Below, piece by piece: positions 6,956-15,260 of a stretch of DNA of 64,000 bases. The DNA is from a virus: positions 1 to 64,000 of the IMG/VR virus record IMGVR_UViG_3300025886_000006, one strand, 5' to 3'. Under the pieces are notes generated by a model, which was not told where the DNA came from, ran no database searches, and saw only the letters and a program-made list of their open reading frames with translations. A program made the translations under genes and the position numbers. Positions within the stretch are counted from its first letter, which is position 1. Every line of letters starts with the position of its first letter.

Positions 6956-8941
6956 ATGATTTACTTAGTTTCTAATCAAACACGAATTTTTGAAGATACA
7001 AGTATCTTACAAATATCTGTAGAAAGGAGTCTAGAAATTCTAGCTCCTTTTTCTCAGATAGAGTTTGATACTGAAACTACTGGGCTAGATGCTCATACTT
7101 GTAGGTTATTATCTATGCAGTTTGGGAATATTAATTTTCAAGTTGTTGTGGACTGTACTACTATTTCTCCCCTGAAATATAAAAAATTACTAGAGGATAA
7201 GTCAAAGACTTTCCTAATGCAGAATGCCAAGTTTGACTTGAAATTTCTGTACAGGTATATGATAGTTCCACATAATGTTTACGATACTATGCTAGGTGAG
7301 AGTGTTATTCACTCTGGCGACAGGTCTAAACGAAAGTCTCTTGACGTTATTACTGAGAGATATCTTGGTTTTAGATTAGATAAGACTGTTCGTGGTAGCA
7401 TTCACAAAGAAGGACTCTCAGAAAGAGTCATTAAGTATGCTGCTGATGATGTTAAATATCTTGGTGAAATTAAAAAACATCAAGATAAGATTCTCAAAGA
7501 AACTGGGATGACTTTGGCATTAGACTTAGATAATATGTACGTAAAAGTACTTGCTTATATAGAATACTGCGGTATGTATATGGATAGCGAGTCTTGGAAG
7601 TTCAAGTGTAAACTGGACATGAAGCATATGGATATCTGGGCAGGTTTACTTGACAGACATCTAAATTCTCTCTTTGATAAGAATCCTAAACTTAAGAAGT
7701 TTCAAAAAGTACAGTATAGTTTAGACTTATTTGGAGAAGAAGATAGAAAAGTTACCATTAACTGGTCTAGTCCTACTCAAGTACTTGATGTGCTGGGGTG
7801 TTTTGACATCAAGCCAGTTGTTATGGACAAGAAGACTAAGAAGATGAAATATTCTGTCGAGTCTGGTGTCCTAAAAAAGTACAAGAAAGAACTCGATAAA
7901 GCTTTAGGGAAAGATTTCCTTAGATTGTACCTGAAATACAAAGCATCGCAGAAGACAGTTACTACCTATGGTAAAAACTTCTTCAGTCATATTAATCCTA
8001 TCACTGGAAGAATACATACTAAGTTCAATCAATTGATGAACACAGGTAGATTATCTTCAGGTGGAAAGGATAGAGCTCTTAGAGTCGATTTCATAAACTT
8101 TCAGAACATTCCTAGGGGTAAGTATACTCGAGGTCGTTTCGTAGCTCAGAGGGCTTCTAATACGCTCGTATGTGCTGATTATAGCTCACAGGAAAGTGTC
8201 GTACTGACAAATCTATCAAATGAATCTAATCTTATTGAATTCTATACGAATGGAGAAGGAGACTTACATACTTTCGTTGCAAAGCTTCTTTACCCAGCCA
8301 TCAAGGACTGTACAGTTAAAGAAGTCAAGACAAAGCACTCAGAAAAGAGACAGACTGCAAAGTCTGCAAACTTCGCCCTTGCTTATGGGGGAGATGGATA
8401 CACTCTTAGTAAGAACCTTGATATACCTATTGCTGAAGGCAAGGAGATTTATAACAAGTACTTTGATGCCTTTCCTGGCCTTAAAGATTACTTTAATAAA
8501 TGTTCTGACGAAGCTTTACAGAAGGGCTATGTTGTATTATCGCCTGTAAGTGGTAGAAGAACTTATTTCCCTCAGCACGAAGAATACAAGACTCTTAAAA
8601 GCAAGAGACCTGCATTTGGTACTGAAGAAGGAAAGAAGCTTTTTAGAATGAAAGGCTCCATGACTAGAGACAGTATTAATTATCCAATACAGGGTACATC
8701 AGCTGAGATGACTAAACTAGCTCAAGTGTTGTTCTTTGATGAATTACGTAAGAGGGATTTATTATTTACTGTTCTAATACCTAATGTGGTACACGATGAA
8801 ATACTAATCGAGTGTCCTAAGAAAATTGCCCAAGAGATGTCAGATTTGTTACAAGAGTGTATGGAAAAAGCAGGACGTAAGTTCTGTAAGACTATACCTG
8901 TTGCTGCAGAACCTATGATTTCGTCAGCCTGGGAACATTAA
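6956..8941 (+). CDS. polA: Family A DNA polymerase with 3'-5' exonuclease
   Basis: This 661-residue protein is a replicative DNA polymerase of the PolA type. A DEDDy exonuclease domain occupies about residues 30-190, with Asp38/Glu40 in the ExoI motif, an Asn-Ala-Lys-Phe-Asp ExoII motif and Tyr-Ala-Ala-Asp-Asp as ExoIII. The polymerase domain has motif A with Asp408, the motif B O-helix (Arg then Lys, Asn-Phe, Tyr-Gly) and motif C His-Asp-Glu with Asp614. There is no 5'-nuclease domain, as is usual in phage replicases. Family A polymerases occur in one branch of crAss-like phages. It sits 10 nt behind the HTH gene and 12 nt before a DnaA-like gene. Confidence 0.97.
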   Translation: MIYLVSNQTRIFEDTSILQISVERSLEILAPFSQIEFDTETTGLDAHTCRLLSMQFGNINFQVVVDCTTISPLKYKKLLEDKSKTFLMQNAKFDLKFLYRYMIVPHNVYDTMLGESVIHSGDRSKRKSLDVITERYLGFRLDKTVRGSIHKEGLSERVIKYAADDVKYLGEIKKHQDKILKETGMTLALDLDNMYVKVLAYIEYCGMYMDSESWKFKCKLDMKHMDIWAGLLDRHLNSLFDKNPKLKKFQKVQYSLDLFGEEDRKVTINWSSPTQVLDVLGCFDIKPVVMDKKTKKMKYSVESGVLKKYKKELDKALGKDFLRLYLKYKASQKTVTTYGKNFFSHINPITGRIHTKFNQLMNTGRLSSGGKDRALRVDFINFQNIPRGKYTRGRFVAQRASNTLVCADYSSQESVVLTNLSNESNLIEFYTNGEGDLHTFVAKLLYPAIKDCTVKEVKTKHSEKRQTAKSANFALAYGGDGYTLSKNLDIPIAEGKEIYNKYFDAFPGLKDYFNKCSDEALQKGYVVLSPVSGRRTYFPQHEEYKTLKSKRPAFGTEEGKKLFRMKGSMTRDSINYPIQGTSAEMTKLAQVLFFDELRKRDLLFTVLIPNVVHDEILIECPKKIAQEMSDLLQECMEKAGRKFCKTIPVAAEPMISSAWEH

Positions 8942-8952
8942 AATCTTAATTC

Positions 8953-9573
8953 ATGAATAAAGTAAGAAAAATCACAATACAAGATATAGCGTATTACGTC
9001 TCTAATTATTTTGAGCTTAGCCAAGAAGAATTATTCGATGCAAATAGAAGACTTCAAGACCTAGTATATGCTAGGCAGATTTCCTTCTATTTGTTTCGTA
9101 AATACCTTGGACTAAGTCTTCCTAAAATAGGCAGAATGTTTGCACATGATAAAGCTGTAAATGAGCATTTAAGCCACTCTACTGTAATTCATGGTATAGC
9201 TTGTGTTCATAATGCTATGGAGCTAGATAGCAAAAATATGAGTCGTGATCCTGACTTATATGAGCCTGCAAACACTATAGAAAAGATAGTCAAAGAGCAT
9301 CTCACTGGTGCTGTAGAGATTGATTTATTTAAGCTTAGGAAAATTAATCTTATGAGAGATAATATTCTTTCTAGGTTAATGGATCCAGGCACAAAGGAAT
9401 TATTGATCAGTGCTGACAATCTTTGGGAAGAAAGACATGAGATAATTCATGAGCTCAAAAGAATGAATAAACGACGTGAATTACTTGATTCTCGCAGAGA
9501 AGAGTTAGAGTGTCAACTAAAAGAAGTTTATGGGGAATCTGATACAGAAGGAACAAATAAACTGGCTCCTTAA
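8953..9573 (+). CDS. DnaA domain IV-like origin-binding protein without AAA+
   Basis: Residues about 15-90 of this 206-residue protein match the DNA-binding domain IV of bacterial DnaA. The Ala-Arg-Gln-Ile and Tyr-Leu basic helix, the Gly-Leu-Ser-Leu-Pro-Lys-Ile-Gly turn, and a His-Ser-Thr-Val-Ile-His signature helix are all present. A short insertion precedes the signature. The AAA+ domain of DnaA is absent. Instead, residues 95-206 form an unknown helical region with a likely coiled coil at 150-195. It directly follows the DNA polymerase and probably marks or melts a phage origin, or occupies host DnaA boxes (inference). Confidence 0.9.
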   Translation: MNKVRKITIQDIAYYVSNYFELSQEELFDANRRLQDLVYARQISFYLFRKYLGLSLPKIGRMFAHDKAVNEHLSHSTVIHGIACVHNAMELDSKNMSRDPDLYEPANTIEKIVKEHLTGAVEIDLFKLRKINLMRDNILSRLMDPGTKELLISADNLWEERHEIIHELKRMNKRRELLDSRREELECQLKEVYGESDTEGTNKLAP

Positions 9574-9778
9574 TGGTACAGTTTATTATCGTATTACCAC
9601 TAAGTATAAAGGTACTTTTATAACTTTTGATTACAATGGAATAAATAACACTGTTAAAATTCATAAAGTTGGCAGTAAAGCATACTATATTAATAAGCAT
9701 ATTCCTCTAGTGCAGTTTGACAATTCTTTTCAAGAAGAAGTGAGGCGTGCAATTTCTTGTAAAAATGAAAATAACTAA
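9530..9778 (+). CDS. Small hypothetical protein
   Basis: An 82-residue protein, beta-rich in its first 60 residues and of unknown function. Its start overlaps the DnaA-like gene by 44 nt in a different frame, and its end overlaps the next gene by 14 nt. Such tight overlaps support co-expression with the replication operon. Confidence 0.7.
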   Translation: MGNLIQKEQINWLLNGTVYYRITTKYKGTFITFDYNGINNTVKIHKVGSKAYYINKHIPLVQFDNSFQEEVRRAISCKNENN

Positions 9779-10073
9779 AGAAGATTTCAGGATGTTGCTT
9801 AATAAATCCCTAAGTGTTGCGAGAGATCCTAAAACAGGATTATTACGTATAAATACTAGAGTAAAAGTTAAGTATAGTATTGTAACTGCAAAATCTGGAG
9901 ATTTTCCAGGAATAGGAATTAATCTAGATATGCAAAGTTTTGCTGGTAAATACGTAACTATTTCTTCCATAATACCTCATCATCAAGTTTCTAATTATTA
10001 CAAAATATTAGAAGATCATAGTGCGAATGCTTGGATAGAAACTATGTTTGAAATAAACGAATATTTTACTTAA
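9765..10073 (+). CDS. Hypothetical protein
   Basis: A 102-residue soluble protein of unknown function. I use the ATG at 9765, followed by Lys-Ile-Thr-Lys, rather than the one at 9747, because it gives a modest overlap with the previous gene. The protein abuts the next start (10074) directly after its stop. No motif is visible. Confidence 0.7.
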   Translation: MKITKEDFRMLLNKSLSVARDPKTGLLRINTRVKVKYSIVTAKSGDFPGIGINLDMQSFAGKYVTISSIIPHHQVSNYYKILEDHSANAWIETMFEINEYFT

Positions 10074-10289
10074 ATGACTGAGAAAAAAGAGTTTGTTGTT
10101 CGTAGATTTCAATCTGGAACTGAGATGGCTATGTTCTTAGCTGACGAAAATAATTTTACTGACTTATCTAGAGATTATCCTGGGGGCAAAAGTAGAATGG
10201 ACGTAAAGAACAAATGCATTCTTATGCAGATGGAGCCAAAAGTTAAAAAAGAAGTAAATGATGAGTCTACTAGAAAAAAATCTTCATGA
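10074..10289 (+). CDS. Small charged hypothetical protein
   Basis: A 71-residue, highly charged protein with a Lys-rich C-terminal tail and no recognisable domain. It abuts the previous stop codon and overlaps the next gene by about 30 nt. It lies within the run of small genes between polymerase and helicase. Confidence 0.65.
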   Translation: MTEKKEFVVRRFQSGTEMAMFLADENNFTDLSRDYPGGKSRMDVKNKCILMQMEPKVKKEVNDESTRKKSS

Positions 10290-10506
10290 TATTTTTGAGA
10301 GAGAGTGGAATAAGCAAAGAATATTTCGCTTATTCAACAAAAGTATGAATAGCTTTAAAGTAGATCCTAAAAGCAAAATTTGGAATTATGAAATCCACAA
10401 AAGAATTAATAAGATTGGGCCTTATGGGTCTACTTTTTTGCATGTTGATGGCTACGGTAATACTACCTGGATGTCAGCCAAAACACCATCTACACAAAAG
10501 AAGTAA
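10258..10506 (+). CDS. Small hypothetical protein overlapping a lipoprotein gene
   Basis: An 82-residue basic protein of unknown function. Two adjacent ATG codons are possible starts (10258 or 10261). Its last 119 nt are shared in another reading frame with the signal peptide of the lipoprotein gene at 10388. It has no membrane segment, so this is not a classic embedded spanin pair. Confidence 0.6.
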   Translation: MMSLLEKNLHDIFEREWNKQRIFRLFNKSMNSFKVDPKSKIWNYEIHKRINKIGPYGSTFLHVDGYGNTTWMSAKTPSTQKK

Positions 10507-10672
10507 CCTAAATGAAACAACAAAAGTTTTTGAAAGAGCTGACAGTTTGTTAAGAAGGGGCTTTATGGAATACACTGTGATATACGATACTAGTACTTTT
10601 ACTATTATAGTGCCTATAAGTAAAAATTCTGAAATAACTAAAACAAAAAGTAATGCCCAAAAAATGGACTGA
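10388..10672 (+). CDS. Small lipoprotein
   Basis: A 94-residue protein with a clear type II signal peptide: a short basic N-terminus (Lys-Ser-Thr-Lys), a hydrophobic core (about 9-27), and a lipobox Leu-Pro-Gly-Cys with Cys29 as the lipidation site. The mature part is about 65 residues, soluble and charged. It should be anchored in the periplasm or outer membrane. Lipoproteins made early by phages can block receptors or DNA entry of a second phage, as with T5 Llp, and that is a reasonable hypothesis here. The gene starts within the preceding gene. Confidence 0.75.
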   Translation: MKSTKELIRLGLMGLLFCMLMATVILPGCQPKHHLHKRSNLNETTKVFERADSLLRRGFMEYTVIYDTSTFTIIVPISKNSEITKTKSNAQKMD

Positions 10673-10913
10673 TAATTTTAAAGATTATACAACTACAGAT
10701 GTGGATGATGTTTCTAATGCTGAAAAGCCTGATCATTATGAAGAGTTAGGAAAAATTGACATCTACGATGTAGCTTTAGCTTGGAATTTAAATATGCTTG
10801 AAGGTAATATTCTCAAGTATGTAGTGCGAAAAAAAGGACAAGACAGGCTGAAAGATTTGCAGAAAGCAAAACTCACTCTTGAAAGACTAATCGAAGAAGA
10901 ACGTAAATTTTAA
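10653..10913 (+). CDS. DUF3310-family protein
   Basis: This 86-residue protein matches the phage DUF3310 family. After a variable N-terminus comes Pro-Asp-His-Tyr, then a central hydrophobic segment leading to Gly-Asn-Ile-Leu-Lys-Tyr-Val-Val-Arg. It ends with Asp-Leu-Gln-Lys-Ala and a final helix. The family is widespread in phages next to replication genes, and its function is unknown or described only loosely as nucleotide-kinase-like. It overlaps the lipoprotein gene by 20 nt and is followed by the SF2 helicase after 4 nt. Confidence 0.85.
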   Translation: MPKKWTDNFKDYTTTDVDDVSNAEKPDHYEELGKIDIYDVALAWNLNMLEGNILKYVVRKKGQDRLKDLQKAKLTLERLIEEERKF

Positions 10914-10917
10914 TATT

Positions 10918-12426
10918 ATGAAGGAAAATATTCCAGTAACATCAGACATAACTGAAGCATGTCTAAAAAATAGCTGGAATTTACTTCCAGAATATGTTAA
11001 AGAAAAACTAGGAGGAAAACTTGAAGATTCTTCGGAATCTAATCCTAGAAAAAAGGATCTGTCTTTTAAGTTGGCTTCTCAATTTGTAGATTTAAAACTC
11101 AAAGACAAGAATTTAGCTAGGAAGATACTCACAGAAAATACTGTTAGTTTATTTTTTAGTGGTATGAAAAATATTACTGTTCTTAAATATGCTACAGGAG
11201 TAGGTAAAAGTCTTATGGCTATAGCTTGCTTAGAGAGATATTTATTTTATGCAAAAAATGTTAGTTCTAGAATACTTATAGTATGCAAGGAAACTAACCA
11301 TATCCAAAATTGGAAAAATCTTATGTTAGAACATGGGATATCTACTGATAGATATGATTTTTGCTGTTATCCTAGCATAGGTAAGTATGCTGCTCATGAC
11401 TTTATTATTTTAGATGAATGTCATGCAGTAACTGCTAACTATTTAAGTAAGTTCAAAGTACATCCTGAATCTACTAAAAAGATCATAGGACTTACTGCAA
11501 CTCTTCCTGCAGAGAAAGAATTATTACTTAAAAAGTTCTTTGAGAAGCAAATTAAAGGCGCTCTTCCAAGTATTTATCAGGCTATAAAACTTGACATGAA
11601 GCAAGCTATACAGATAGGAATTCTCCCAGAACCGAGAATAAATATCCATAGAATCTTCTTAGAAGAGCTTGACGATGTAAGTATATTATTACCAGTACAT
11701 TATCCTTCTTATCCAGGCTCTGGTGATGGCCCAAATACTACTTTGACGCTAAATTTTGATGTATCTGACGAATCTGCCAAAACTATTAATTTAGTAGGTA
11801 GTGGAAATACGATAAAGCTTGCTAGCATTGCTAAACTTGGCTGTGTGGATAAGCCAGTTAAAGTAAGACTTAATATGTCTGCTAAAGCTTGGTATAAGAT
11901 ATTAGATGCTAAAGTAGAAAAACTAAAAGATTCCTACGACATAACAGGGTCTAAAGGAGTAAAAAATTTATGGCTACAAGCAGCATCTGAAAGAAAAAGA
12001 ACAATAACAAGCTTTAAGACAAAACAAGCTCGCCTAATCAGAGAGCACTACAAGAATAGTAGAAGTATTACATTTTGTGGTAGTATAAAACAAGCAGAAG
12101 AAATAGCTCATGAGATGACTCCTATTACTAGCAAAACTAGTAAAGCAATTAGGAAGCAACTTATTGAGGATTTCAATGCTATGAAGTCAAATGAGCTAAT
12201 ATCTGTAAAAATGCTTAGAGAAGGTATGAACCTTAAAAAGATATCTGTAGGAAACATCGTACAGTTAGATAGTAGTACATTGAGCTTTATACAAATGTTG
12301 GGAAGATCATTTCGTTCTGAACTGCCTATAGTTAACATTTTTGTCGTCATGGGAACAAGAGACGAAGATTATCTAGAAGGGGTTATAGACGAAATCCCAA
12401 GAAAATTTATTCATTATGTCAACTAA
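10918..12426 (+). CDS. Superfamily 2 helicase (UvsW/DEAD-like)
   Basis: This 502-residue ATPase has a complete SF2 motor. The Walker A is Ala-Thr-Gly-Val-Gly-Lys97-Ser, the Walker B is Asp166-Glu-Cys-His, and motif III is Gly-Leu-Thr-Ala-Thr. A second RecA-like domain has a motif VI-like Gln-Met-Leu-Gly-Arg-Ser-Phe-Arg near residue 460. Between the two RecA domains (about 240-330) lies an extra beta-rich insert. The protein probably remodels forks or drives branch migration during replication and recombination. The N-terminal 80 residues are unassigned. It overlaps the next small gene by 11 nt. Confidence 0.92.
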   Translation: MKENIPVTSDITEACLKNSWNLLPEYVKEKLGGKLEDSSESNPRKKDLSFKLASQFVDLKLKDKNLARKILTENTVSLFFSGMKNITVLKYATGVGKSLMAIACLERYLFYAKNVSSRILIVCKETNHIQNWKNLMLEHGISTDRYDFCCYPSIGKYAAHDFIILDECHAVTANYLSKFKVHPESTKKIIGLTATLPAEKELLLKKFFEKQIKGALPSIYQAIKLDMKQAIQIGILPEPRINIHRIFLEELDDVSILLPVHYPSYPGSGDGPNTTLTLNFDVSDESAKTINLVGSGNTIKLASIAKLGCVDKPVKVRLNMSAKAWYKILDAKVEKLKDSYDITGSKGVKNLWLQAASERKRTITSFKTKQARLIREHYKNSRSITFCGSIKQAEEIAHEMTPITSKTSKAIRKQLIEDFNAMKSNELISVKMLREGMNLKKISVGNIVQLDSSTLSFIQMLGRSFRSELPIVNIFVVMGTRDEDYLEGVIDEIPRKFIHYVN

Positions 12427-12622
12427 GCAATCAAAGAAGACTAAGAAAATTAGAAAGACCGAACCTTTAAGTAGGATGGAAGAATTCTATGAAGACTCTA
12501 CTTCGAGAGCTATTGACTTTTACGGTAGTCATGAGGAAAGTAATAAAGTATCCGATGGAAAGGAAATACAACAAAAAGAAAGTTTGGATTCATTTCCAAG
12601 CAGAGACCTACTCTTTGATTAG
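12416..12622 (+). CDS. Small charged hypothetical protein
   Basis: A 68-residue protein with a Lys-rich N-terminus (residues 3-14) and an acidic C-terminal half, probably largely disordered. The ATG overlaps the end of the helicase gene. The function is unknown. It overlaps another candidate small gene at 12531, and only one of the two may be real. Confidence 0.5.
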   Translation: MSTKQSKKTKKIRKTEPLSRMEEFYEDSTSRAIDFYGSHEESNKVSDGKEIQQKESLDSFPSRDLLFD

Positions 12623-12677
12623 CTACAGCAAAGTCAAGACAGGTCTATTCAAAGTGAACAATTCTGAATTATCATAA
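12531..12677 (+). CDS. Possible small protein before an RNA element
   Basis: A 48-residue reading frame with a beta-strand-like, aromatic-containing second half that reads like real protein. It overlaps 12416-12622 in another frame but also fills the 55 nt that the other frame leaves empty, and it ends directly before the structured RNA at 12679. An upstream in-frame ATG at 12489 would give 62 residues. Confidence 0.4.
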   Translation: MRKVIKYPMERKYNKKKVWIHFQAETYSLISYSKVKTGLFKVNNSELS

Positions 12678-12678
12678 C

Positions 12679-12771
12679 ATACTATTTTATACTAAGAACA
12701 ACACGGCAGATGTGTAAGGGCTGAAGAGCTCTTATGCATTACCCAGTGTTGATACGATGAAAAAATAGTAT
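12679..12771 (+). ncRNA. Three-helix structured RNA element before the GroES-like gene
   Basis: ATACTATTTT (12679-12688) pairs perfectly with AAAATAGTAT (12762-12771). Inside, CAACAC (12699-12704) pairs with GTGTTG (12746-12751). The apex is a 13-bp hairpin: ATGTGTAAG-GGCT (12710-12722), GAAG loop, AGCT-CTTATGCAT (12727-12739). The element starts 1 nt after one stop codon and ends 26 nt before the GroES-like start. No T-run follows, so it is not a simple terminator. It may be a 5'UTR regulator. Confidence 0.6.
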
Positions 12772-12797
12772 AAATACAAACTTTAAACCTGAAAATT

Positions 12798-13079
12798 ATG
12801 AGTGAAGTTACCTTTAAGCCCAATCAAGGAAGATGTTTGATTCTTCCTGATGAAGCAGAAAAGAAGACAGAAAGTGGTATTATCATACCTGACTCAGCTA
12901 ATACAGATAAGCCTATTACAGGAGTTATTGTAGCTGATGGACTATATGATGATGGATTCTTTAATGAATTTAGTATAGGAGACAGAGTGGGCTATCCACA
13001 GCATGCTGTTATTGACTATAAAATTGATGGAGTCAAATATGCCTTAGTGCGTCACGCACTTATTGACGGCACTATGTAA
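12798..13079 (+). CDS. GroES-like co-chaperonin
   Basis: This 93-residue protein has the length and layout of Cpn10. An N-terminal strand carries the Pro-Asn-Gln-Gly-Arg-Cys-Leu-Ile segment, followed by Thr-Glu-Ser-Gly-Ile-Ile-Ile-Pro before the mobile-loop position. A Gly-Asp-Arg-Val-Gly-Tyr turn precedes a final Asp-Gly-Val-Lys-Tyr-Ala-Leu-Val strand. It would cap host GroEL, as T4 gp31 does, to fold phage proteins such as the capsid protein. No GroEL gene is seen in the window. It is preceded by a structured RNA. Confidence 0.85.
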   Translation: MSEVTFKPNQGRCLILPDEAEKKTESGIIIPDSANTDKPITGVIVADGLYDDGFFNEFSIGDRVGYPQHAVIDYKIDGVKYALVRHALIDGTM

Positions 13080-13087
13080 TTGTAGTT

Positions 13088-13243
13088 ATGGAAGAGCGCG
13101 ATTTAGTAATGTACAAAGGAATAGAGGCAGTTATTGTCCATAAATATAGTAATGGAAGTTTATACACTATTAAGTATGAACAAAAGGGTAATACCTACAG
13201 CCGTACTGTGTTTGGGAACAAATTAGCCCCTATTAAAAAGTAA
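13088..13243 (+). CDS. Small hypothetical protein (51 residues)
   Basis: A 51-residue reading frame, ATG at 13088 and TAA at 13241-13243, starting 8 nt after the GroES-like gene. It looks like a small SH3-like or Tudor-like beta barrel: alternating hydrophobics, a Gly-Ser-Leu-Tyr-Thr-Ile turn, and a basic C-terminus. The function is unknown. It fills what would otherwise be a gap. Confidence 0.65.
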   Translation: MEERDLVMYKGIEAVIVHKYSNGSLYTIKYEQKGNTYSRTVFGNKLAPIKK

Positions 13244-13272
13244 GAAAACTAGACATAATTCGTTGTTTTTTC

Positions 13273-13280
13273 GTATATTT
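13273..13280 (+). promoter_or_regulatory. Possible Bacteroidota -7 element (TATATTTG)
   Basis: TATATTTG matches TAnnTTTG and lies in a short intergenic spacer 13 nt before the ATG at 13294. No TTG stands 17-20 nt upstream. It could drive the helicase-loader/helicase genes. Confidence 0.3.
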
Positions 13281-13293
13281 GTCAACGAAGTTG

Positions 13294-13869
13294 ATGAGAA
13301 TAGAAGTAGATATAAATTCTCAACTTCCACCCAAATTTTACATAGTTCTTAAGTTACTTTATCTGAGAAAGTTCAGAGAGTGTGAGAAATTTATGCGAGA
13401 TAGATTTCCTATAGAAAATCCTATAGAGTATCTCTGGCATAAGTCTTACGTGTTGAACGACCCCGCAAGTAAACCTGTGGATGTCATTTTAGATAAAGCT
13501 AAAGTAGCAAAAGAACTAGGCATTGTTGAGGAAGTTGAGACTTGGATTGACGATTATCGTCAGTTATTCAAGAAGTCAGGGAGATCTGGAGTGATGGGAA
13601 GTAGAAAGGCATGCGTAGTCAAGATGAGAAGATTCTTGGAAGAGTATGATTATTCTAAGGACATCATTCTTTCAGCTACTGAAAGGTATATTAATACCCA
13701 AGCAGTTGGTGGATTTATGTTTTTGCAACAAGCAGATAACTTTATTCATAAAGAGATCACTGAACAAGGCAAAAAAGTGCCTACTAGCAGACTAGAATCG
13801 TTCTGTGAGGAGGTTACAGAATTGCCAGACACTAATGGAACTGTAGGACATGGAAAAGAATTTGTCTAA
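13294..13869 (+). CDS. Hypothetical protein next to DnaB-like helicase
   Basis: I use the ATG at 13294, because the TTG upstream at 13279 overlaps a promoter-like element. The 191-residue protein is helical, with a basic middle (about 85-105) and a segment around Tyr-Ile-Asn-Thr-Gln. It overlaps the DnaB-like helicase gene by 20 nt. That position and the general look are what one would expect for a helicase loader or replisome organiser, but I see no decisive motif. Confidence 0.7.
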   Translation: MRIEVDINSQLPPKFYIVLKLLYLRKFRECEKFMRDRFPIENPIEYLWHKSYVLNDPASKPVDVILDKAKVAKELGIVEEVETWIDDYRQLFKKSGRSGVMGSRKACVVKMRRFLEEYDYSKDIILSATERYINTQAVGGFMFLQQADNFIHKEITEQGKKVPTSRLESFCEEVTELPDTNGTVGHGKEFV

Positions 13870-14797
13870 GCCATTACCAATAATACACGTAGCAGCGGCA
13901 GCTACTGATGAACTGAACTACATTAAGGGCAGGAAAGCAGGTAGAATTAAGTCGCTGAAAACTAGTCTAACGAAGTTTGATTCTGCTGGAATCAATGGGT
14001 TAGAGTGGGGTAGTATTTATACTATTGCTGGAATGTCTGGCAGTGGTAAAACTACATTTGTTAATCAGCTAGAAGAAGAGTTTTTTAAGTATAACCCAAG
14101 AGAAGATTTTCTAACCTTAAATTTCAACTTTGAAATGAAAGCTAGAAGACTTATTGGAAGAAAGTTTTCTCAAGGACTTGGAAAAACAGTTAAGCAAATC
14201 TATTCTGCTGATGAAAGCCCTCTTGATATTACAGACCATGAAGTGTCTCAAGCAGAATCTATAGCTAAGTCTTTATCGACTCAGCCTATATTCTATGTAG
14301 ATACTACAGGTAATGTGGAAGAGATGAGAGCTACGATTATGAAAATGCATAAGTTATATCCTGAAAAGAAGATATTAGTGACTCTAGACCACACTGTATT
14401 AGTGAAGAAACTAGGGACACAAACTGCAACTGATAAGCTCTATGAGCTGTTGGCTATGTTTAACGAATGCAAGAAGATAATCACCTCATCTTATATTGTC
14501 CTTAGTCAACTTAACAGGGAGATTGAAGCAACAGACAGGCGAACAGTACCAAAGTTGCACTATCCTATCAAACAAGATTTGTTTGGTGGAGATGCGTGTT
14601 ATATGTTTTCTGATGTCGTAGCTGTTATTCATAATCCTTATAGGTCTTTTGACATACTAGAATACGGAACTACTAAGTATCCTTGTAGAGACAAGATATT
14701 TATACACTATCTCAAGTGCAGAGATGGTCAGCCGTTTATAGCTGTCATGAAGGATAACCTTAAACATAACAAAATAGAGGAGGAAACAGTAATATGA
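13850..14797 (+). CDS. DnaB-like replicative helicase (RecA-fold)
   Basis: This 315-residue protein has a RecA-type ATPase core. A Gly-Leu-Glu-Trp-Gly entry strand leads into the Walker A Gly-Met-Ser-Gly-Ser-Gly-Lys67-Thr, with a Phe-Glu-Met-Lys motif after strand 2 and a Leu-Asp-His Walker B. A Ser-Gln-Leu-Asn-Arg sensor is typical of DnaB. The N-terminal primase-binding domain of full-length DnaB is missing, so it resembles minimal phage helicases. It would unwind the fork ahead of the PolA-type polymerase. It ends in an ATGA overlap with the next gene. Confidence 0.88.
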   Translation: MEKNLSKPLPIIHVAAAATDELNYIKGRKAGRIKSLKTSLTKFDSAGINGLEWGSIYTIAGMSGSGKTTFVNQLEEEFFKYNPREDFLTLNFNFEMKARRLIGRKFSQGLGKTVKQIYSADESPLDITDHEVSQAESIAKSLSTQPIFYVDTTGNVEEMRATIMKMHKLYPEKKILVTLDHTVLVKKLGTQTATDKLYELLAMFNECKKIITSSYIVLSQLNREIEATDRRTVPKLHYPIKQDLFGGDACYMFSDVVAVIHNPYRSFDILEYGTTKYPCRDKIFIHYLKCRDGQPFIAVMKDNLKHNKIEEETVI

Positions 14798-15243
14798 AAG
14801 ATTATTACATACACAAAGTCAAAAAGACTTTTAGAGGTATGGTTGATGTAAGAAGTAATTTGGCAACAAAAGCAGTACAGGAAAATAAATCTGTAAAAGT
14901 TATACTGCATGGAGCTATTATGACCCTTACTCCAGCCCAATTGAGATCGCCTTTAAGTATTTCAAAAAAAGAATGGGTAAGTATGTACGATAAGGATGAG
15001 AATGGTAATCCTCAATCGTATAAACTTCTCAGTTATTCATGGAAACCTGATCTTGAAAAAGGAGAAGTAATTGAAGAGAAATCTCCAGAGACTTTAGACG
15101 ACGTAGTTCAGGAAATGTTAGAGGCTACTTTGTTAGGAGTGACTAGATATGCCAGTACTAAAGATATTGAGCATCTCAATCAAGCTAGCAAGCATATTCA
15201 GTCTTTGATAAACCATGAATTAGGTAATAATCGTAAACCTTAA
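14794..15243 (+). CDS. Hypothetical protein in replication operon
   Basis: A 149-residue protein, beta-rich in residues 1-85 and helical in 105-143. Its function is unknown. The start overlaps the helicase stop as ATGA, and the Sak4-like gene follows after 17 nt, so it belongs to the replication/recombination set. Confidence 0.75.
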   Translation: MKDYYIHKVKKTFRGMVDVRSNLATKAVQENKSVKVILHGAIMTLTPAQLRSPLSISKKEWVSMYDKDENGNPQSYKLLSYSWKPDLEKGEVIEEKSPETLDDVVQEMLEATLLGVTRYASTKDIEHLNQASKHIQSLINHELGNNRKP

Positions 15244-15260
15244 ATAGTTAATTTGTTTAT

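Noticed and set aside
13920-13950. Hammerhead-like CTGATGA core
   Set aside because: It lies in coding sequence of the DnaB-like helicase and lacks the other conserved core segments and stems.
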